Of a stretch of 64,000 bases of DNA, positions 1 to 10,657 are shown in pieces (position 1 is the stretch's first letter; every line of letters begins with the position of its first letter). The notes under the pieces were generated by a model. That model did no database searches. It saw only the letters and a program-made list of their open reading frames with translations, and was not told the DNA's origin. This DNA comes from Thinopyrum elongatum (lineage: Eukaryota; Streptophyta; Magnoliopsida; Poales; Poaceae), in assembly GCA_011799875.1 (NCBI GenBank), contig CM022300.1, positions 239,688,670 through 239,752,669 of the forward strand. The letters are read 5' to 3'. The position numbers and the translations under genes were made by a program.

Positions 1-221
1 CACTGGAATCCTCCACTATGAACGCCGTGACAAGACGTGACGATTACAGGCCGGCCGGCCCCCATTTATTACAGCGGCCATTTAACCCTTGTGTCTGTTC
101 AACCTTTCGATCGCGCCCCACCATTGCAAGAAGCACACCCACCATGACAAATTCTTAGAGGGTATCCTGCGCGGCTCCAATGGCGCTCCGAGCGGCTGCC
201 GACGACGAGCAGTAGTTCACC

Positions 222-899
222 ATGCATGCCGTGGTGGACACCCACAGTAGGTTCATGGACCTCTCGGTGGTGTACACCAATGACCCGGTCTGGGTGGAGC
301 ACTCCATCCACATCATGGAGCTTTTGCTTGCCGAGGAGAAGTACAAGGTGGTCGGGTTCGACCTCGAGTACACCCGCTCTCGTACCGTGTCTCGTCCCAA
401 GGTCGCTGTCGCCCAGATGTGCGTGCGCCACCACATCCTCGTCTACCACTACTGCCTGGCCACAAGGCCTTGCGAGGGTTTTGCCAGGTTTGTCAACAGC
501 CCCCACTACATGTTCGCTACGGTGGACATCACCAACGATGTAAAGGCGCTCGAGAATTCGGGCATCGCCTGCCAGAATCTTGTCGACATCCAGGGCCAAT
601 ACAAGATCTGGGGCAGCAAGGAGCATGAGAAGGACTCACTGCTTCACCTCGCCGAGGCCATCATCGACCCCTACTACAGAGACACAAAGGATTCCTGCAA
701 CAAGGACAAGCGTGCCTGGCACTCGGCCTGCATGGAGAAACTCGACAAAGCTCACATCGTGTACGCGGCCAAGGAGGCGTACACGAGCTACGACATGTAC
801 AGGCGGATCATTGACATGAGGAAGTGCCTCCTTCCCCAAAACGGCCAGGGATCCAGCCGAAAGCAGAGCAATGGCAAGTGTCATCACAACAATAAGTAG
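222..899 (+). CDS. Werner-type 3'-5' exonuclease domain protein (DEDD fold), carried in CACTA-1
   Basis: This is an intact 225-codon ORF, and the whole protein is about one DEDD exonuclease domain. Motif I is present as Asp47-Leu-Glu49 (VVGFDLEYT). Motif II is present around Asp106 (ITNDVKAL). Motif III reads YAAKE (Tyr181 to Glu185), where the family normally has Tyr-x3-Asp, so the last metal-binding Asp is replaced by Glu. Known relatives degrade nucleic acid 3' to 5' with two metal ions; whether the Asp-to-Glu protein is active is unknown. The ATG at 222 was chosen because the paralogues at 49604 and 10657 align from about here. The C-terminal tail is basic and rich in Ser, Lys and His. 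The gene sits inside a CACTA element, so it is probably a captured and amplified gene. No intron is needed. Confidence 0.7.
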   Translation: MHAVVDTHSRFMDLSVVYTNDPVWVEHSIHIMELLLAEEKYKVVGFDLEYTRSRTVSRPKVAVAQMCVRHHILVYHYCLATRPCEGFARFVNSPHYMFATVDITNDVKALENSGIACQNLVDIQGQYKIWGSKEHEKDSLLHLAEAIIDPYYRDTKDSCNKDKRAWHSACMEKLDKAHIVYAAKEAYTSYDMYRRIIDMRKCLLPQNGQGSSRKQSNGKCHHNNK

Positions 900-1310
900 A
901 TGATTAGAACCTCATTTCTCCTAGTTTAGTATGCATGTAATTGCTTACTTTGGTGTGTGGAAATGTTATGTGTGTAGTCACTTGTGTAATTGTATGCTTA
1001 ATTTTGTTATGCAATGCTGTCTTTTTAAGTATATATGTTGATGCTCTGTAGACAGAGCATAGATGTTGTGCAGACAAAGAAAATCATATCGCACATGGAC
1101 TAAACAATGGAACCCGTCGGTGATGTTTTCATCAATCACTCACAATTGTATACCAGCAATTGTTTGCTCACAACACACACGGCTTGTTAACAGGAATCGT
1201 CTATGTTGTTATCGGTCTTCCCACACGTTTCCGATTATAGACCTGTTTGCCGCGTATCACACACATTATGTTAAGTTGAGCCGTTTCTGTTCTCTTCGCT
1301 CAACGCAAAC

Positions 1311-1510
1311 AGTTCATCCGAGTGAACTGTATGCCCTCTATCGCACACACCTTCATCTGCTGACCGTTTCTTTTGTTCCGCCTAATCACAAATAGTTCAT
1401 CCGAGTGAACCGTATGCTGTATATCACACACACCTTCATCTGGCTGCCCATTTCTTTTGTTCCGCCTCATCACAAACAGTTCCTTGAACTGAACCGTATG
1501 CCCCTCATCC
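1311..1510 (+). repeat. CACTA-1 subterminal direct repeats, about 84 bp period
   Basis: Three units start near 1311, 1396 and 1479. Each opens with a short palindrome of the type AGTTCATCCGAGTGAACT, followed by a CGTATG or TGTATG box and a TCGCACACA- or TCACACACA-like box. The same units occur in the opposite orientation in CACTA-2. In CACTA transposons such subterminal arrays are transposase-binding sites by family knowledge; binding here is inferred. Confidence 0.75.
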
Positions 1511-1606
1511 CACACGCAACTAAATTCTGAACCGTGTTTGATGCATCCGTCATCGCAAACGTTTTGCATCTTTTTTACGGTTTTTTACACCATCGTTTGT
1601 GATTAT

Positions 1607-1675
1607 TGCATCGCACACAGTTTCATCGAAGGGTCTCTGCTCATAGTGTTGCATTAGCAGCATCCTGCAGTAGTG
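1607..1675 (+). repeat. CACTA-1 terminal sequence
   Basis: These 69 bp match 48084-48152 in reverse complement at about 63 of 69 positions and end in the diagnostic TAGTG. It is the same terminus seen in CACTA-2. Confidence 0.85.
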
Positions 1676-4084
1676 TGGTTAGTGTGGCACTGGTGGTGCA
1701 GTGGGAAGTGGATGACGCGGCAGCCACAACCACTGTCCCCTCTGAAGAGGAAAGCGAACCCGTCCCGGCAAGACCAGAGTCAGTCCAGAGCGAAGAAAGG
1801 CAGGGCAGCGGAAGCAGTTCTATGGTTGCGGCAAGGAAGAAAGTGGTGCAGCGCCCAGTGTACTTCATCAGCTCTCTGTTACAAGGAGCTAGATCGAGGT
1901 ACTCTGGCATGCAAAAGTTATTTTTTGGCCTCAAGGAAACTGCGCCACTACTTCCAAGCCCACGAGATCATAGTTTTCACCCGCTTCCCCTTGCCGCACA
2001 TAATCCGAAACCCCAAGGCCACCGGCAAGATTGTGGATTGGGCCTTGGAGTTGTCCAGCTTTGGTTTGAAGTTTGAAAGCATGTCAACTATTCAGAGCAG
2101 AGCACTAGCAGAATTCATCGCAGAGTGGACACCAACTCCTGATGAATAAGTATTGGAGACGATCATCCCCGGCAAGGAAGCCCCCCAAGAATGGATTATG
2201 TATTTCGATGGTGCCTTCTTCCTACAAGGTGCAGGGGCTGGCGTGCTTCTTGTTGCCCCCACTAGGGAGCACCTTAAGTACATTGTCCAGATGCACTTTC
2301 CTCGGGAGGAGGCTGCCAACAATACTGCAGAGTATAAAGGGCTCCTTGCCGGGCTCAAGATTGCAACAGAACTGGGAATCAAGAAGCTGATCATCCGCGG
2401 AGATTCACAACTTGTGGTGAGACAAGTCAACAAGGATTACCAAAGTCCATTGATGAAGGCATACGTCAAGGAAGTGAGAAAGTTGGAGGAGCGCTTTGAC
2501 GAATTGCAAACAAAGCACGTGCCCCGTGCAGAAAACAACATTGCTAATCATATGTCAAAGTGCACTGCGCAAAAACTCCCTGTGGAACCAAGGACTTTTG
2601 TTCTCCATCTGACTCAGCCATCCGTATCCCCGGCAACAATGGCCAGGAAAAGGAGGAAATTGGACTCCGGCAAGCCTCACCCGGCAGAGCCTCCTGAGGC
2701 TCCCGGCAGAGAGCTTGGCGGGAACAACTCCCCTTCGATCAGTGAGCTACACCATCCCGCCAGACCACCAGTCCCTGCGGTCGAGAAGTGCGCTCCTGCG
2801 AATGAGGAGGTGCCGCTGGTCCTTATTGCAGAGCCCCTAGCCCCACCCTGGGCACGACACATAGTCCATTTCCTCCAAACTGGAGAACTCCCTAAAGAGT
2901 AAGAAGAAGCTGAAAGAGTAGCCTGGAGGGTCAGTATGTATCAGTTCGTTGACGACACACTGTACAGAAGGAGGCCCAACGGTCTGAAATTGAAGTGCAT
3001 TTGCCGGGAGGAAGGAAAGGAACTATTGGCAGAGGTACACAAGGGTATGTGCGGCTCACACATTGGATCAAGGGCTCTGGTTGGAAAAGCCTTCCAGAAA
3101 GGTTTCTATTGGCCCACAACCCTCCAAGATGCACTTGAGCTCGTCACCAAATGTGAAGCCTACCAGTTCCACTCCAAGAACATCCATCAGGCTGCCCAAG
3201 CTCTTCAGACGATCCCTTTGTCATGGCCCTTCTCAGTCTGGGGGCTCGATATCTTGGGCCCCTTCCCCCATGCTACCAGGGGCTTTGAGTTCTTGTTCAT
3301 CGCCATCGACAAGTTCAAAAAGTGGCCAGAGGTAGAGCCCGTGAGAAAGGTGACCGCATAGTCAGCTATCAAGTTCTTGAAAGGATTGGTGTGCCGCTTC
3401 GGGGTGCCAGCCCGAATCATCACCGACAATGGCACCCAATTCATGAGCCACGCCTTCATGCAATATGTTCATGCCCTCGGAAGCAAGATCTCATTTGCCT
3501 CTATCACCCATCCCAGAAGCAACGGACAAGCTGAGAGGGCGAACGCGGAAGTGCTGCGAGGTCTCAAGACAAGAACCTTTGATAGACTGCAGAAGTGTGG
3601 CAGGCGATGGATCAACAAGCTGCCGGTGGTTCTTTGGTCCCTCAGAACAACACCAAATCGAGCTACCGGGCAGACTCCCTTCTCCCTAGTCTATGGGGCA
3701 GAAGCAGTTATCCCCACGGAACTCATATTCGGATCTCCTCGAGTGCTTGCCTACAATGAAGTAACGCAGGAATGGCACCGGCGTGACAATGCTGTGCTAC
3801 TTGAGGACAACCGTCTCTGGGCCGCTACGAGTGCTGCATGCTACCAGCAAGCCCTGCGTCGCTATCACAGTCGTAGGGTTCGTGCCCGGGGTTTTGAGGA
3901 AGGCGACCTGGTCCTTAGGCGTGTTCAGTCCGCCAAGGGTAAAAAAAAGTTGATGCCCAAGTGGGAAGGCCCTTACCGGGTAGTACGAGTCACCAGTCCT
4001 AGCGCAGTCCGTCTGGAGACCCGAGATGGCATTCACTTGCAAAACTCATGGAACATTAAGCATCTTCGTAAGTTCTACCCGTAA
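1676..4084 (+). pseudogene. Element A pol remnant: RNase H and integrase
   Basis: The reading frame begins in the RT/RNase H linker and ends at a TAA at 4082. The RNase H core is visible as YFDGAF, NTAEYKG and RGDSQL, but the last Asp has become Asn (IANHMSK where the relatives read IAD). The integrase zinc finger has lost a cysteine (KCEAYQ instead of KCEACQ). The integrase catalytic Asp, Asp and Glu remain in GLDILGPF, ITDNGTQF and GQAERANAE, and the C-terminal WEGPYRV motif is present. The frame is broken near 1930 by an indel and stopped at 2148 (GAA to TAA), 2900 (CAA to TAA) and 3358 (CAG to TAG), judged against copies B and C. The gene is dead. Confidence 0.9.
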
Positions 4085-4089
4085 GGCGT

Positions 4090-4114
4090 GGCTGTCGGGC
4101 CCTGCCCGGCAGCC
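4090..4114 (+). promoter_or_regulatory. Conserved hairpin just after the pol stop codon (element A)
   Basis: The 10-bp arms GGCTGTCGGG and CCCGGCAGCC (one G-U pair) enclose a 5-base loop, starting five bases after the pol stop. The same hairpin occurs in B (18165-18189) and C (58714-58739), with a compensatory pair change between families. Confidence 0.55.
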
Positions 4115-6158
4115 ACCCTTTTGTACAGGCCTTGCCGCTGTTGCATGTAACCCCTTGTACAAAGCCAGGCTCAGACCCTGAGCAACAGAAACAAACGAAG
4201 CGCTGGGGGGCCCCCAAAACTTGCATGCATGCATAAGCATATCATGAGCATAGCATGATCATATAGATGAGGTCGCATGTGGCATTGTTTTCATCTGCAT
4301 TGAGTTGCAGGGTTCTTGCCGTCGACTCGGTCCCAAAAAGAAGAAATGAAGATGAGCCTACATGACGATCCTTGGCAAGCCAAACAGATAGGTTCTCTTC
4401 TTATCCTTACGTGTTCTGTAAGTAGAAACTTGTGCATATGAAAACCTCGTCACCTTCGAAACTTCGGTGCTCCCATCCTTTGACTCGAACGTTGCTTTGG
4501 TCAGGATGGTCACAGTGGCCTTTGGCGGAGAAGGCTTGGTGGGGGGCTAGTCCCTCTTTGCAATTTGTGCCCGGCAGGTTTAGCCCCACGGCAACAATTC
4601 GAGGGTACCGGCAGGATAGCTTGCCGGAGATAACTTGTTTACTTGAACGTATAGAGGCATTTCACCTCTGCATGGGTATGATGCATGCACAAGTGCCTGG
4701 CAAAGCTTGTCTTTTTCATTAATATGCTGATGAACAAGTACAGATCTTACAGAACACCAACATGGATAAAGAAAATTACATTATTTAGACTTAAGATTGG
4801 CAAGTGCCTACATATTTTAGATTGAAAAAAGATAAATGCCCGTGATGCCTTTGCTCTGTCCCCCCTCCTTGGAACTGCAGGGGGAGATGAAGAAGATGGA
4901 GGGAAGGCTTGGCTAGGATTTGGCGCCTCCCCAGGATCAGGAGGGCGCCATTCTCGGGCTAGAGGAAGAAACCGGAGGGCAGGTGCAGATGGTGGCGCTG
5001 CCGAAGCATAGTCGGAGTTGATGGTGCTGCCGGCAATCACGCCACGTCAGAGCGGTCATCCCCACTGTTGATGCATCGTGGGTTGCCGCCACCCTCATTG
5101 TCACTGTCACTCGAAGAGGCGCATCTGCCGGCTCTCAAGCCCCTGCCGCGGCAGCAAGGACGGGCACCGGGTGCAACGGGAGACTCCATAGAGAGCATGG
5201 TCGTCTCCATCAACCTGAAGTAAGAAGGATGCCGTCCCCTGAAGGAGCATACGCGGGCACAAGGAACCCACTCATACACAAGGCAGGCAGTACCCCGAAG
5301 GAAGGGATCTGCCATTACCGATGGCGAACCACTCCCGCAGTGTCCCCTCAGCGTCACAGGGAGATAGGGATAGGCCACGGGTGACTATCACACTTTATGG
5401 GCTCCAGCGTGGTGTTGCTCACATAGCCCCTCACTGGAATTGAAGCCCCTGGTGGCCCGGCGACGAGCGCACCAGCGTCGCTATCCCCGGCGCTACCGCC
5501 GCGCCGCCCGTGCTCCCACCTGAGGCCTGTGCGAAGACGGGAGAGGGGTATTGTCTCAGCAAAGGCGCGACCACGCCCTTCTACTCCCCAGGCACCTAAA
5601 CAAGCTTTCGGCGTCATCAACCCCAAGCTCGAGCCCGGGACCTGGCCCCGGTCTCTCCCTCTCAGCATTGCAAGAAGAAAGAAAGAAACGAGGAGAAAAG
5701 GTGCGTGGGTGGGCATTTCCGCTTCCCCTCGCCCTCCTTTTATATAGGCGGGCTGGGGGCTGGGAGCAGATCCCTCGACGGGTAACCACCATCCATCTCC
5801 ACCCATCCAAGAAGGCCGAGCCCCTGCGTTGACGCTCTCCCGCACCACGCGCCTCCGTTACCTACCCCACTCAATGCATGCAGCATACGTGGCCAAAGGA
5901 TAAGGGCGTGGTGGGAAGAGTGAATTGGCAGTTACTCACCCGTGCGTCAAAGTCATTCACGGGCCATTACAAGGATGGCCCCACCACAATTGGCGTTACG
6001 TGACGCGCGGGAGAAACAGAAACTGACCTGGGCTCAGATTAATGAAGAAGCAAAGAAGATATCAAGGGACAAGCAACTGCTCCCCTCTTGCCTGTGCACT
6101 GGATAGGGCCTACCCCGACGACGCCCGGCAGCGCGTTCGGGCCAGGCCCGGGGGCTCC
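4115..6158. other. Element A region between pol and 3' LTR
   Basis: No long open frame is convincing here. The first part keeps a block shared with B and C (TTTTGTACA, CTTGCCGCTGTTGCATGTAA, TTGTACAAAGCCAGGC). On the minus strand there is a TATA box at 5736-5748 followed by a pyrimidine-rich leader and a short open stretch (5354-5680), the likely remnant of an antisense transcription unit like the one in element C. The region ends in the polypurine-type tract at 6144-6158 (AGGCCCGGGGGCTCC). Confidence 0.6.
5736..5748 (-). promoter_or_regulatory. Antisense TATA box in element A
   Basis: The minus strand reads CCTATATAAAAGG about 410 bases inside the 3' LTR. Element B has a matching box at 16482-16491, and C has one at 63715-63724. 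Confidence 0.5.
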
Positions 6159-7074
6159 TCTGGGTGCAACAAACCCTGGGTCTGTTGCCCAGACCGTGTA
6201 CAGGCCTGAAAAGGCAAGCTCGCAACATCCAAGTCCAAACCAAGCAAGGAGAGATCAGCTCTTTGAGGAATCAAAGGGCAGATCAAGAGGACCAAGACAA
6301 GCTAAATGAGCAAGACACCACTAAGGAGAAACCTCCCTTGCCGCGCAGGCGAGCCTGGCGAGGACGAGGTGGCCCCGAAGTCGAGCCTCAAGACCGTCCC
6401 GGCAAGCCTGCCGGCGCTACAAGGGCAAACTACCCCGCCAAGGATCCACCACTCCACCTCACAGCGACGCAAGTCATCGATCGGTGCGGTGTCAAGCTCC
6501 CAAGTGACTAAGTGGCTGTTATTTGGCACGTGGCAGCCACTTCCTACGGAAATCACCTTCAAATGACACACGTCCAGTGATGTGTCAAGCAGACAGGTGA
6601 GGAGGTGGCCGAGCAGCCCGGCAAGGCTTGCCGGGCATGCCATGATGTGACACTAAGCGGCGCATTTAATGCGCTCTGCTCTGACTGTAGAGTTAGGTAT
6701 GATAGCATTGTTCGCTATCTAATCAGTACACAATGACTGATTTGCCACTATGGTGACCCCTTGATCTATAAAAGGAGGGCCATGGCAACCATAGAAAGGA
6801 TTCGGACCCTTGTACACTCGTACGCGCGTAGCTGCCCTCGCCCCGAGGCAACCCTGCCGGGCAAGAGCGCAGCATTTCCACCACAATCCACCATCAATCC
6901 ACCAAAGCAGGAGTAGGGTTTTATGCCTCGCGGTGGCCCGAACCTGGGTAAAACTACCCGTGTGATCTCTGGCATGCAGTGCTATGTTCTGCGCTCTTTG
7001 TGCAATGTGCTCATCCCCCCTGCCGAACCACAAGGGGCTGATGGCCCCATAGGTGGCCGTGGTTTCCCACGACA
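6159..7074 (+). repeat. 3' LTR of element A
   Basis: The 916-bp LTR is nearly collinear with the 915-bp LTR of B at 15164-16078. Its first bases are mutated (TCTGGGTGC against TGTCGGTGC in B), and it ends in CCCACGACA. A core promoter TATA box, CTATAAAAGG, is at 6766-6775. Confidence 0.85.
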
Positions 7075-7099
7075 CTGGTGGAGGCTGGAGGAAGTCACG

Positions 7100-7590
7100 G
7101 TGGATGAACAGTAGCAGGTGGAGGCTGGAGGAAGTTGTCGGTGGATGGACAGTATCCCGTGGAGTCCCGTTTTGCGGTATGCCACACCCATCCGGATGAA
7201 CATGATCCCGTTTTGACCGTAGGTGCTGGAAGAGAAGTCCGTTTCCTCCGTTTTGTGGTACGCCAAACCCCACTTGATGAATAGGACCCTATTTCATCCG
7301 TAGGTGGTTGAGCAGAAGTTTGTTTCCTCTGTTTTGCGGTATGCCAGACCCCTCCCGATGAACAGGACCCCGTTTCGACTGTAGGCGGTCGAAGAGAACT
7401 CCCTCCATTTTGTGGGAAGCGAGACCCCAAGTTGATGAACAGTACCCTGTTTCCGCTGTTCCGTCCAAGCCGGTTGGCTCCCGATGAACATGACACATTC
7501 TGAGACAGTCATTGGGCTCCCGATGAACATGAGCGGTTTCTTCCATTCCGACCCAGCCGGTTGGCTGTCGATGAACAAGACGCCGTATTT
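7100..7590. repeat. Degenerate tandem repeat, about 80-85 bp period
   Basis: About five or six imperfect units carry the words TTTTGCGGTATGCCA, CCCGATGAACA, GACCCCGTTT and TTTCCTCCG. No protein is supported. It lies directly beside the LTR of element A. Confidence 0.6.
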
Positions 7591-10000
7591 ACTTTCTTGC
7601 AGCGTGGCTGTACGTACGTGTACATGATTTAGACAGGACTGCCTGAACTGCTACGTCACACGTGCCGCTCATTGCATGGCCATGGTTCATCCTTGCAGAG
7701 AGACCGATCGATCAGTATGTACATACACGTTCACGACCAGATAGAGAACCCCATGTATGATTCGATCGGTTGGGTCTTAGCTGTCACGGAGGATAAGGAC
7801 ACACTTCCTTGCGTGCGAAGATATAGCTGGTGGGTCGTAGCTATCAGGGGGAGGAATCATTTTCTTTCCCGTAATAAGGACGCACTTCCTTGCGTGCGAA
7901 GATGTAGCTGGTCGGTCCCAGCTGTCAGGGGGAGAAAACATTATTTTTTCACGTAAAAAGGATGCAGTTGCATGCATGCGTCTATGGGTGTGGTGCGTCC
8001 CCACTGTCAGCCTCTCCACGTACAGTGATATTCCGATGACTGCCGTTTGTTGACCATGTTGACCACTCCATGGCAAGCGCACCAAGGCCAGTGGATGACG
8101 GCGAGACCCCAGATGGGAATGAGCCGAAGATGGGGAAGACACGACAGTGATGTCATAGCCGGAGAGGAGTGCAAAACTTGACTGGTTCGGGTGCGGGGTG
8201 GGCCTACACTCGGTGGAGAATAACAGGAGGAGTGGAGGGATGGCCTGGCCGTCGGTGGGGCAGCGTTTAGCTGCGAGGCGTGCGAAGTAGCCCCGCTGGA
8301 CGCTGGAGGTCGGAGCAGGCGGTCCCGATAGCGCTGTAGGAAGAAAACGAGAGATTGAAGAAGAATGCCGGCCGTTGGATGTAAATCCAACACCTTGCTT
8401 AAGCTTCGACCTTTGTTTTTATGCGAAAGTGCTTAGGCTTCGACCTATTGGCCCACATGTCAGCCAGTCCATTTAGTATTTTTTTAGTCCATTGGGTGGG
8501 CTCGGTGAAACTATGATGTAGCATCTGTGCAGCCCATTTATATAGTATGTTAGAATTTAAAGCCCATTTGCATTTTCTCGAAATCTACAGACTTGCTGGG
8601 CTGTGTGAAAAAAATATCATGTTGGGCTGGACGGAGAAATGATTAAAAAACATAAACACGTAATTGCACGTCGAATACTGCATTGGTCAGTAAAATCTTT
8701 GCAACCTTATGTATGCAATCACCAGGAATTAACATGCCAAATTATTGTTAAACAATTATTATTATTATTTTGTAACAACTTTCGATTTACCAAATAAAAT
8801 ATTATTTTAATTTGATGAGTTAATAGGACGTGGGGTATTATTAGTTTTTAGGATAGACGGGGGACAGTTGAGTTGGTTCTAGGGAAAAGTACTGGGAGAA
8901 AAATCCGATTACATCGAAAAAGAAAGTGGGAGAAAATTCAGATATAGGATTAATAAAAAAAGAAAAATAAAGGAAGTGGGAAGGTCTATACATAGGTTGG
9001 ACGAAGGATAGGTCAAACGGAACATTATGTTGTTTCTATTATATATATGTAATAAAATAAAATATAAATATATGTACTATTATAGAAGGGAAAACATAGG
9101 TTCAGTTTGTCATTCTTATAGAAAAATAGAACTGTGTTGTGTGTTGTCTTGAAAAAACAAACATAACTTGGGCTGCTGATGTTATAGACAAGCTACGTTG
9201 GGAGGCCCAGAGGCTGCTTGATACCTGCTGGAACCCCAAAAGAAAGTTGAAACCTGCAGGATCAACTGTGTTTGCATGTCATGGGCTGTGCATGTTACAC
9301 AACAAAACCTAGGCCATGGACCTGGTGGGTCAGGACTATCAGCCTCTCGACGAACAGTCATATCCCGATTCCTCTTGTTTGTTGACCATGTTGGGAATGA
9401 CAGACGGAAACACCGCGGCGAGAGCACCAAGGCGGAGGATTACGTCGAGACCTCAGACCGGAATGAACCGGAGCCGGGGAAGACGCATGCGGAGGGGAGT
9501 ATGAGGGTTGACTTGTTCGGGTGTAGGGTGGGCCGGTGGAACTACCACTGCTGAAGAATGTGTTGGAGTAGAGGGATGGCCTGGCCAGCAGCATAGGTTA
9601 GGATGGGTCACCGAGGTGTGCACGGCAGCACCGCCAGCCGCTGTAGGAAGAGGACGAAAGATTGAACAAGATAAAGAAATACAAATGGATAGGTGGTTGG
9701 TCCCAGATGTCTGTGTACGAGACCTTCTGGGTCCATCTGAGAAGGGAATATGTTGGGAGGAAGGAGATTCAAAGCACGACAGCCCAGTGAACTAGTTACA
9801 TAACCAAATAGCCACTCAAAAAAAGCAAACAGGTTAATGGGTTCTTAGATGAAATATTTCGGATAAAATAGATAATTACGACACATAGGCTAATGTGTGA
9901 AACACTCAGATGATAAAAGTGCTTAAACAGATAAAGTACACCATCTAGACCTTGCTGGCATGCCTGATCATGACACTGCGGCTGTCCGTGTACTCCTCGA
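7591..10000. other. Non-coding DNA with local duplications
   Basis: At 7765-7945 an approximately 80-bp unit is repeated (CACTTCCTTGCGTGCGAAGAT, then AGCTGG and TCAGGGGGAG). The block 8010-8390 recurs in diverged form at 9345-9690; shared words include GTTTGTTGACCATGTTG, GGGTGGGCC and GAGGGATGGCCTGGCC. The stretch 8400-9180 is AT-rich with no gene seen. No ORF here shows protein-like conservation. Confidence 0.5.
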
Positions 10001-10657
10001 TTACGGGAATAGACACGCCCTCATGTCTAAGATCCGCCTGTACATGGCGTAGCATGCGTATGCGTCCTTGGCCACGTAGGTGATGTAGGCTAGATTTAGA
10101 GGTACCTCCCACGTGTTCAGGTCCTTCGTATCCACGTCTTCTTTCATGTTGGTGTAGCAGGGCTCGATGATGGCCGCGGCAAGGTCAACCATGGAGTCCT
10201 TCTCCTGCCCGTTGCCGATGATCTTGTATTGCTTCTAGATGTCGATAATCTTGTTGAAACAGATGGCCAAATCGTAAAGCACAGTCGCATTCTTTCTGCT
10301 CTCCACCATAGGGAAGGTGCAGTCGGCGGTGCCAATGAAATGGGAGAATGCTCCAAAACCTATGATGGCCCTACAGCAGTGGTAGAAAAGAACCTCATCC
10401 CGCACGCATACCAGGGCGACAACGATCCACTCGTGCCTGTCAGGAGACGAATGGATGGGCACAAGGTCTAGTCCCATCACCTTGTGCTTATCCTCCTGTA
10501 GGTACTGCTTGAACTTGGCAAGCCAGAGCTTCACCGAGTCCGGATCATTGGTGTACATCACATTCAACTTTGTGCTGCCATGGGTCTGAACACCGAACTC
10601 AAAGGTGAACTCCTTGCTGAAGTCTATATCTAGCAGGCTCACCCCTCGGATCGCCAT
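10001..10657 (-). pseudogene. DEDD exonuclease-like pseudogene (third copy)
   Basis: The frame reads from an ATG at 10657 to a TAA at 10001 with one in-frame TAG at 10235-10237. At that site the 222-899 copy has CAG (Gln in DIQGQYK), so this is a C to T nonsense change. Motif I has Asp-Leu-Val in place of Asp-x-Glu (GLDLVP). Motif II has Asn where Asp is expected (ESRKNATVL). Motif III keeps Tyr-x3-Asp (YVAKDAYACY). Catalysis should be lost even if the stop were read through. The protein ends soon after the LDMRACLFP segment, about 20 residues before the end of the first copy. No CACTA terminus is visible next to it, so it may be a free genomic relative rather than the captured form. Confidence 0.75.

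Larger units (their letters stand above)
1..1675 (+). mobile_element. CACTA DNA transposon, terminal portion (CACTA-1)
   Basis: The sequence ends at 1675 in ...CTGCAGTAGTG, which is the reverse complement of a CACTACTGCAG terminus. The last 69 bases are the reverse complement of 48084-48152 with only about six differences, so two copies of one CACTA family share this end. Inside lie subterminal repeats and an exonuclease-like ORF. The other end of the element is upstream of the window. After 1675 the sequence continues directly as gypsy RNase H coding DNA (element A), so CACTA-1 inserted into A. The expected 3-bp target duplication would be TGG at 1676-1678, but its partner is outside the window. 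No transposase is visible here, so this copy may be non-autonomous or its transposase may lie upstream. Confidence 0.85.
1676..7074 (+). mobile_element. Ty3/gypsy LTR retrotransposon A, 3' part, cut by CACTA-1
   Basis: The order is RNase H, integrase, a non-coding 3' region, a purine-rich tract at 6144-6158, then an LTR at 6159-7074. The gag, protease and RT parts are missing because the element is interrupted at 1676 by CACTA-1; they should lie beyond the left edge. Protein, 3' region and LTR all match element B (15164-25907, opposite strand), so A and B are one family. The LTR ends in CACGACA like B. The five bases after it (7075-7079, CTGGT) would be the target duplication, but the partner is not in the window. 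Confidence 0.9.
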
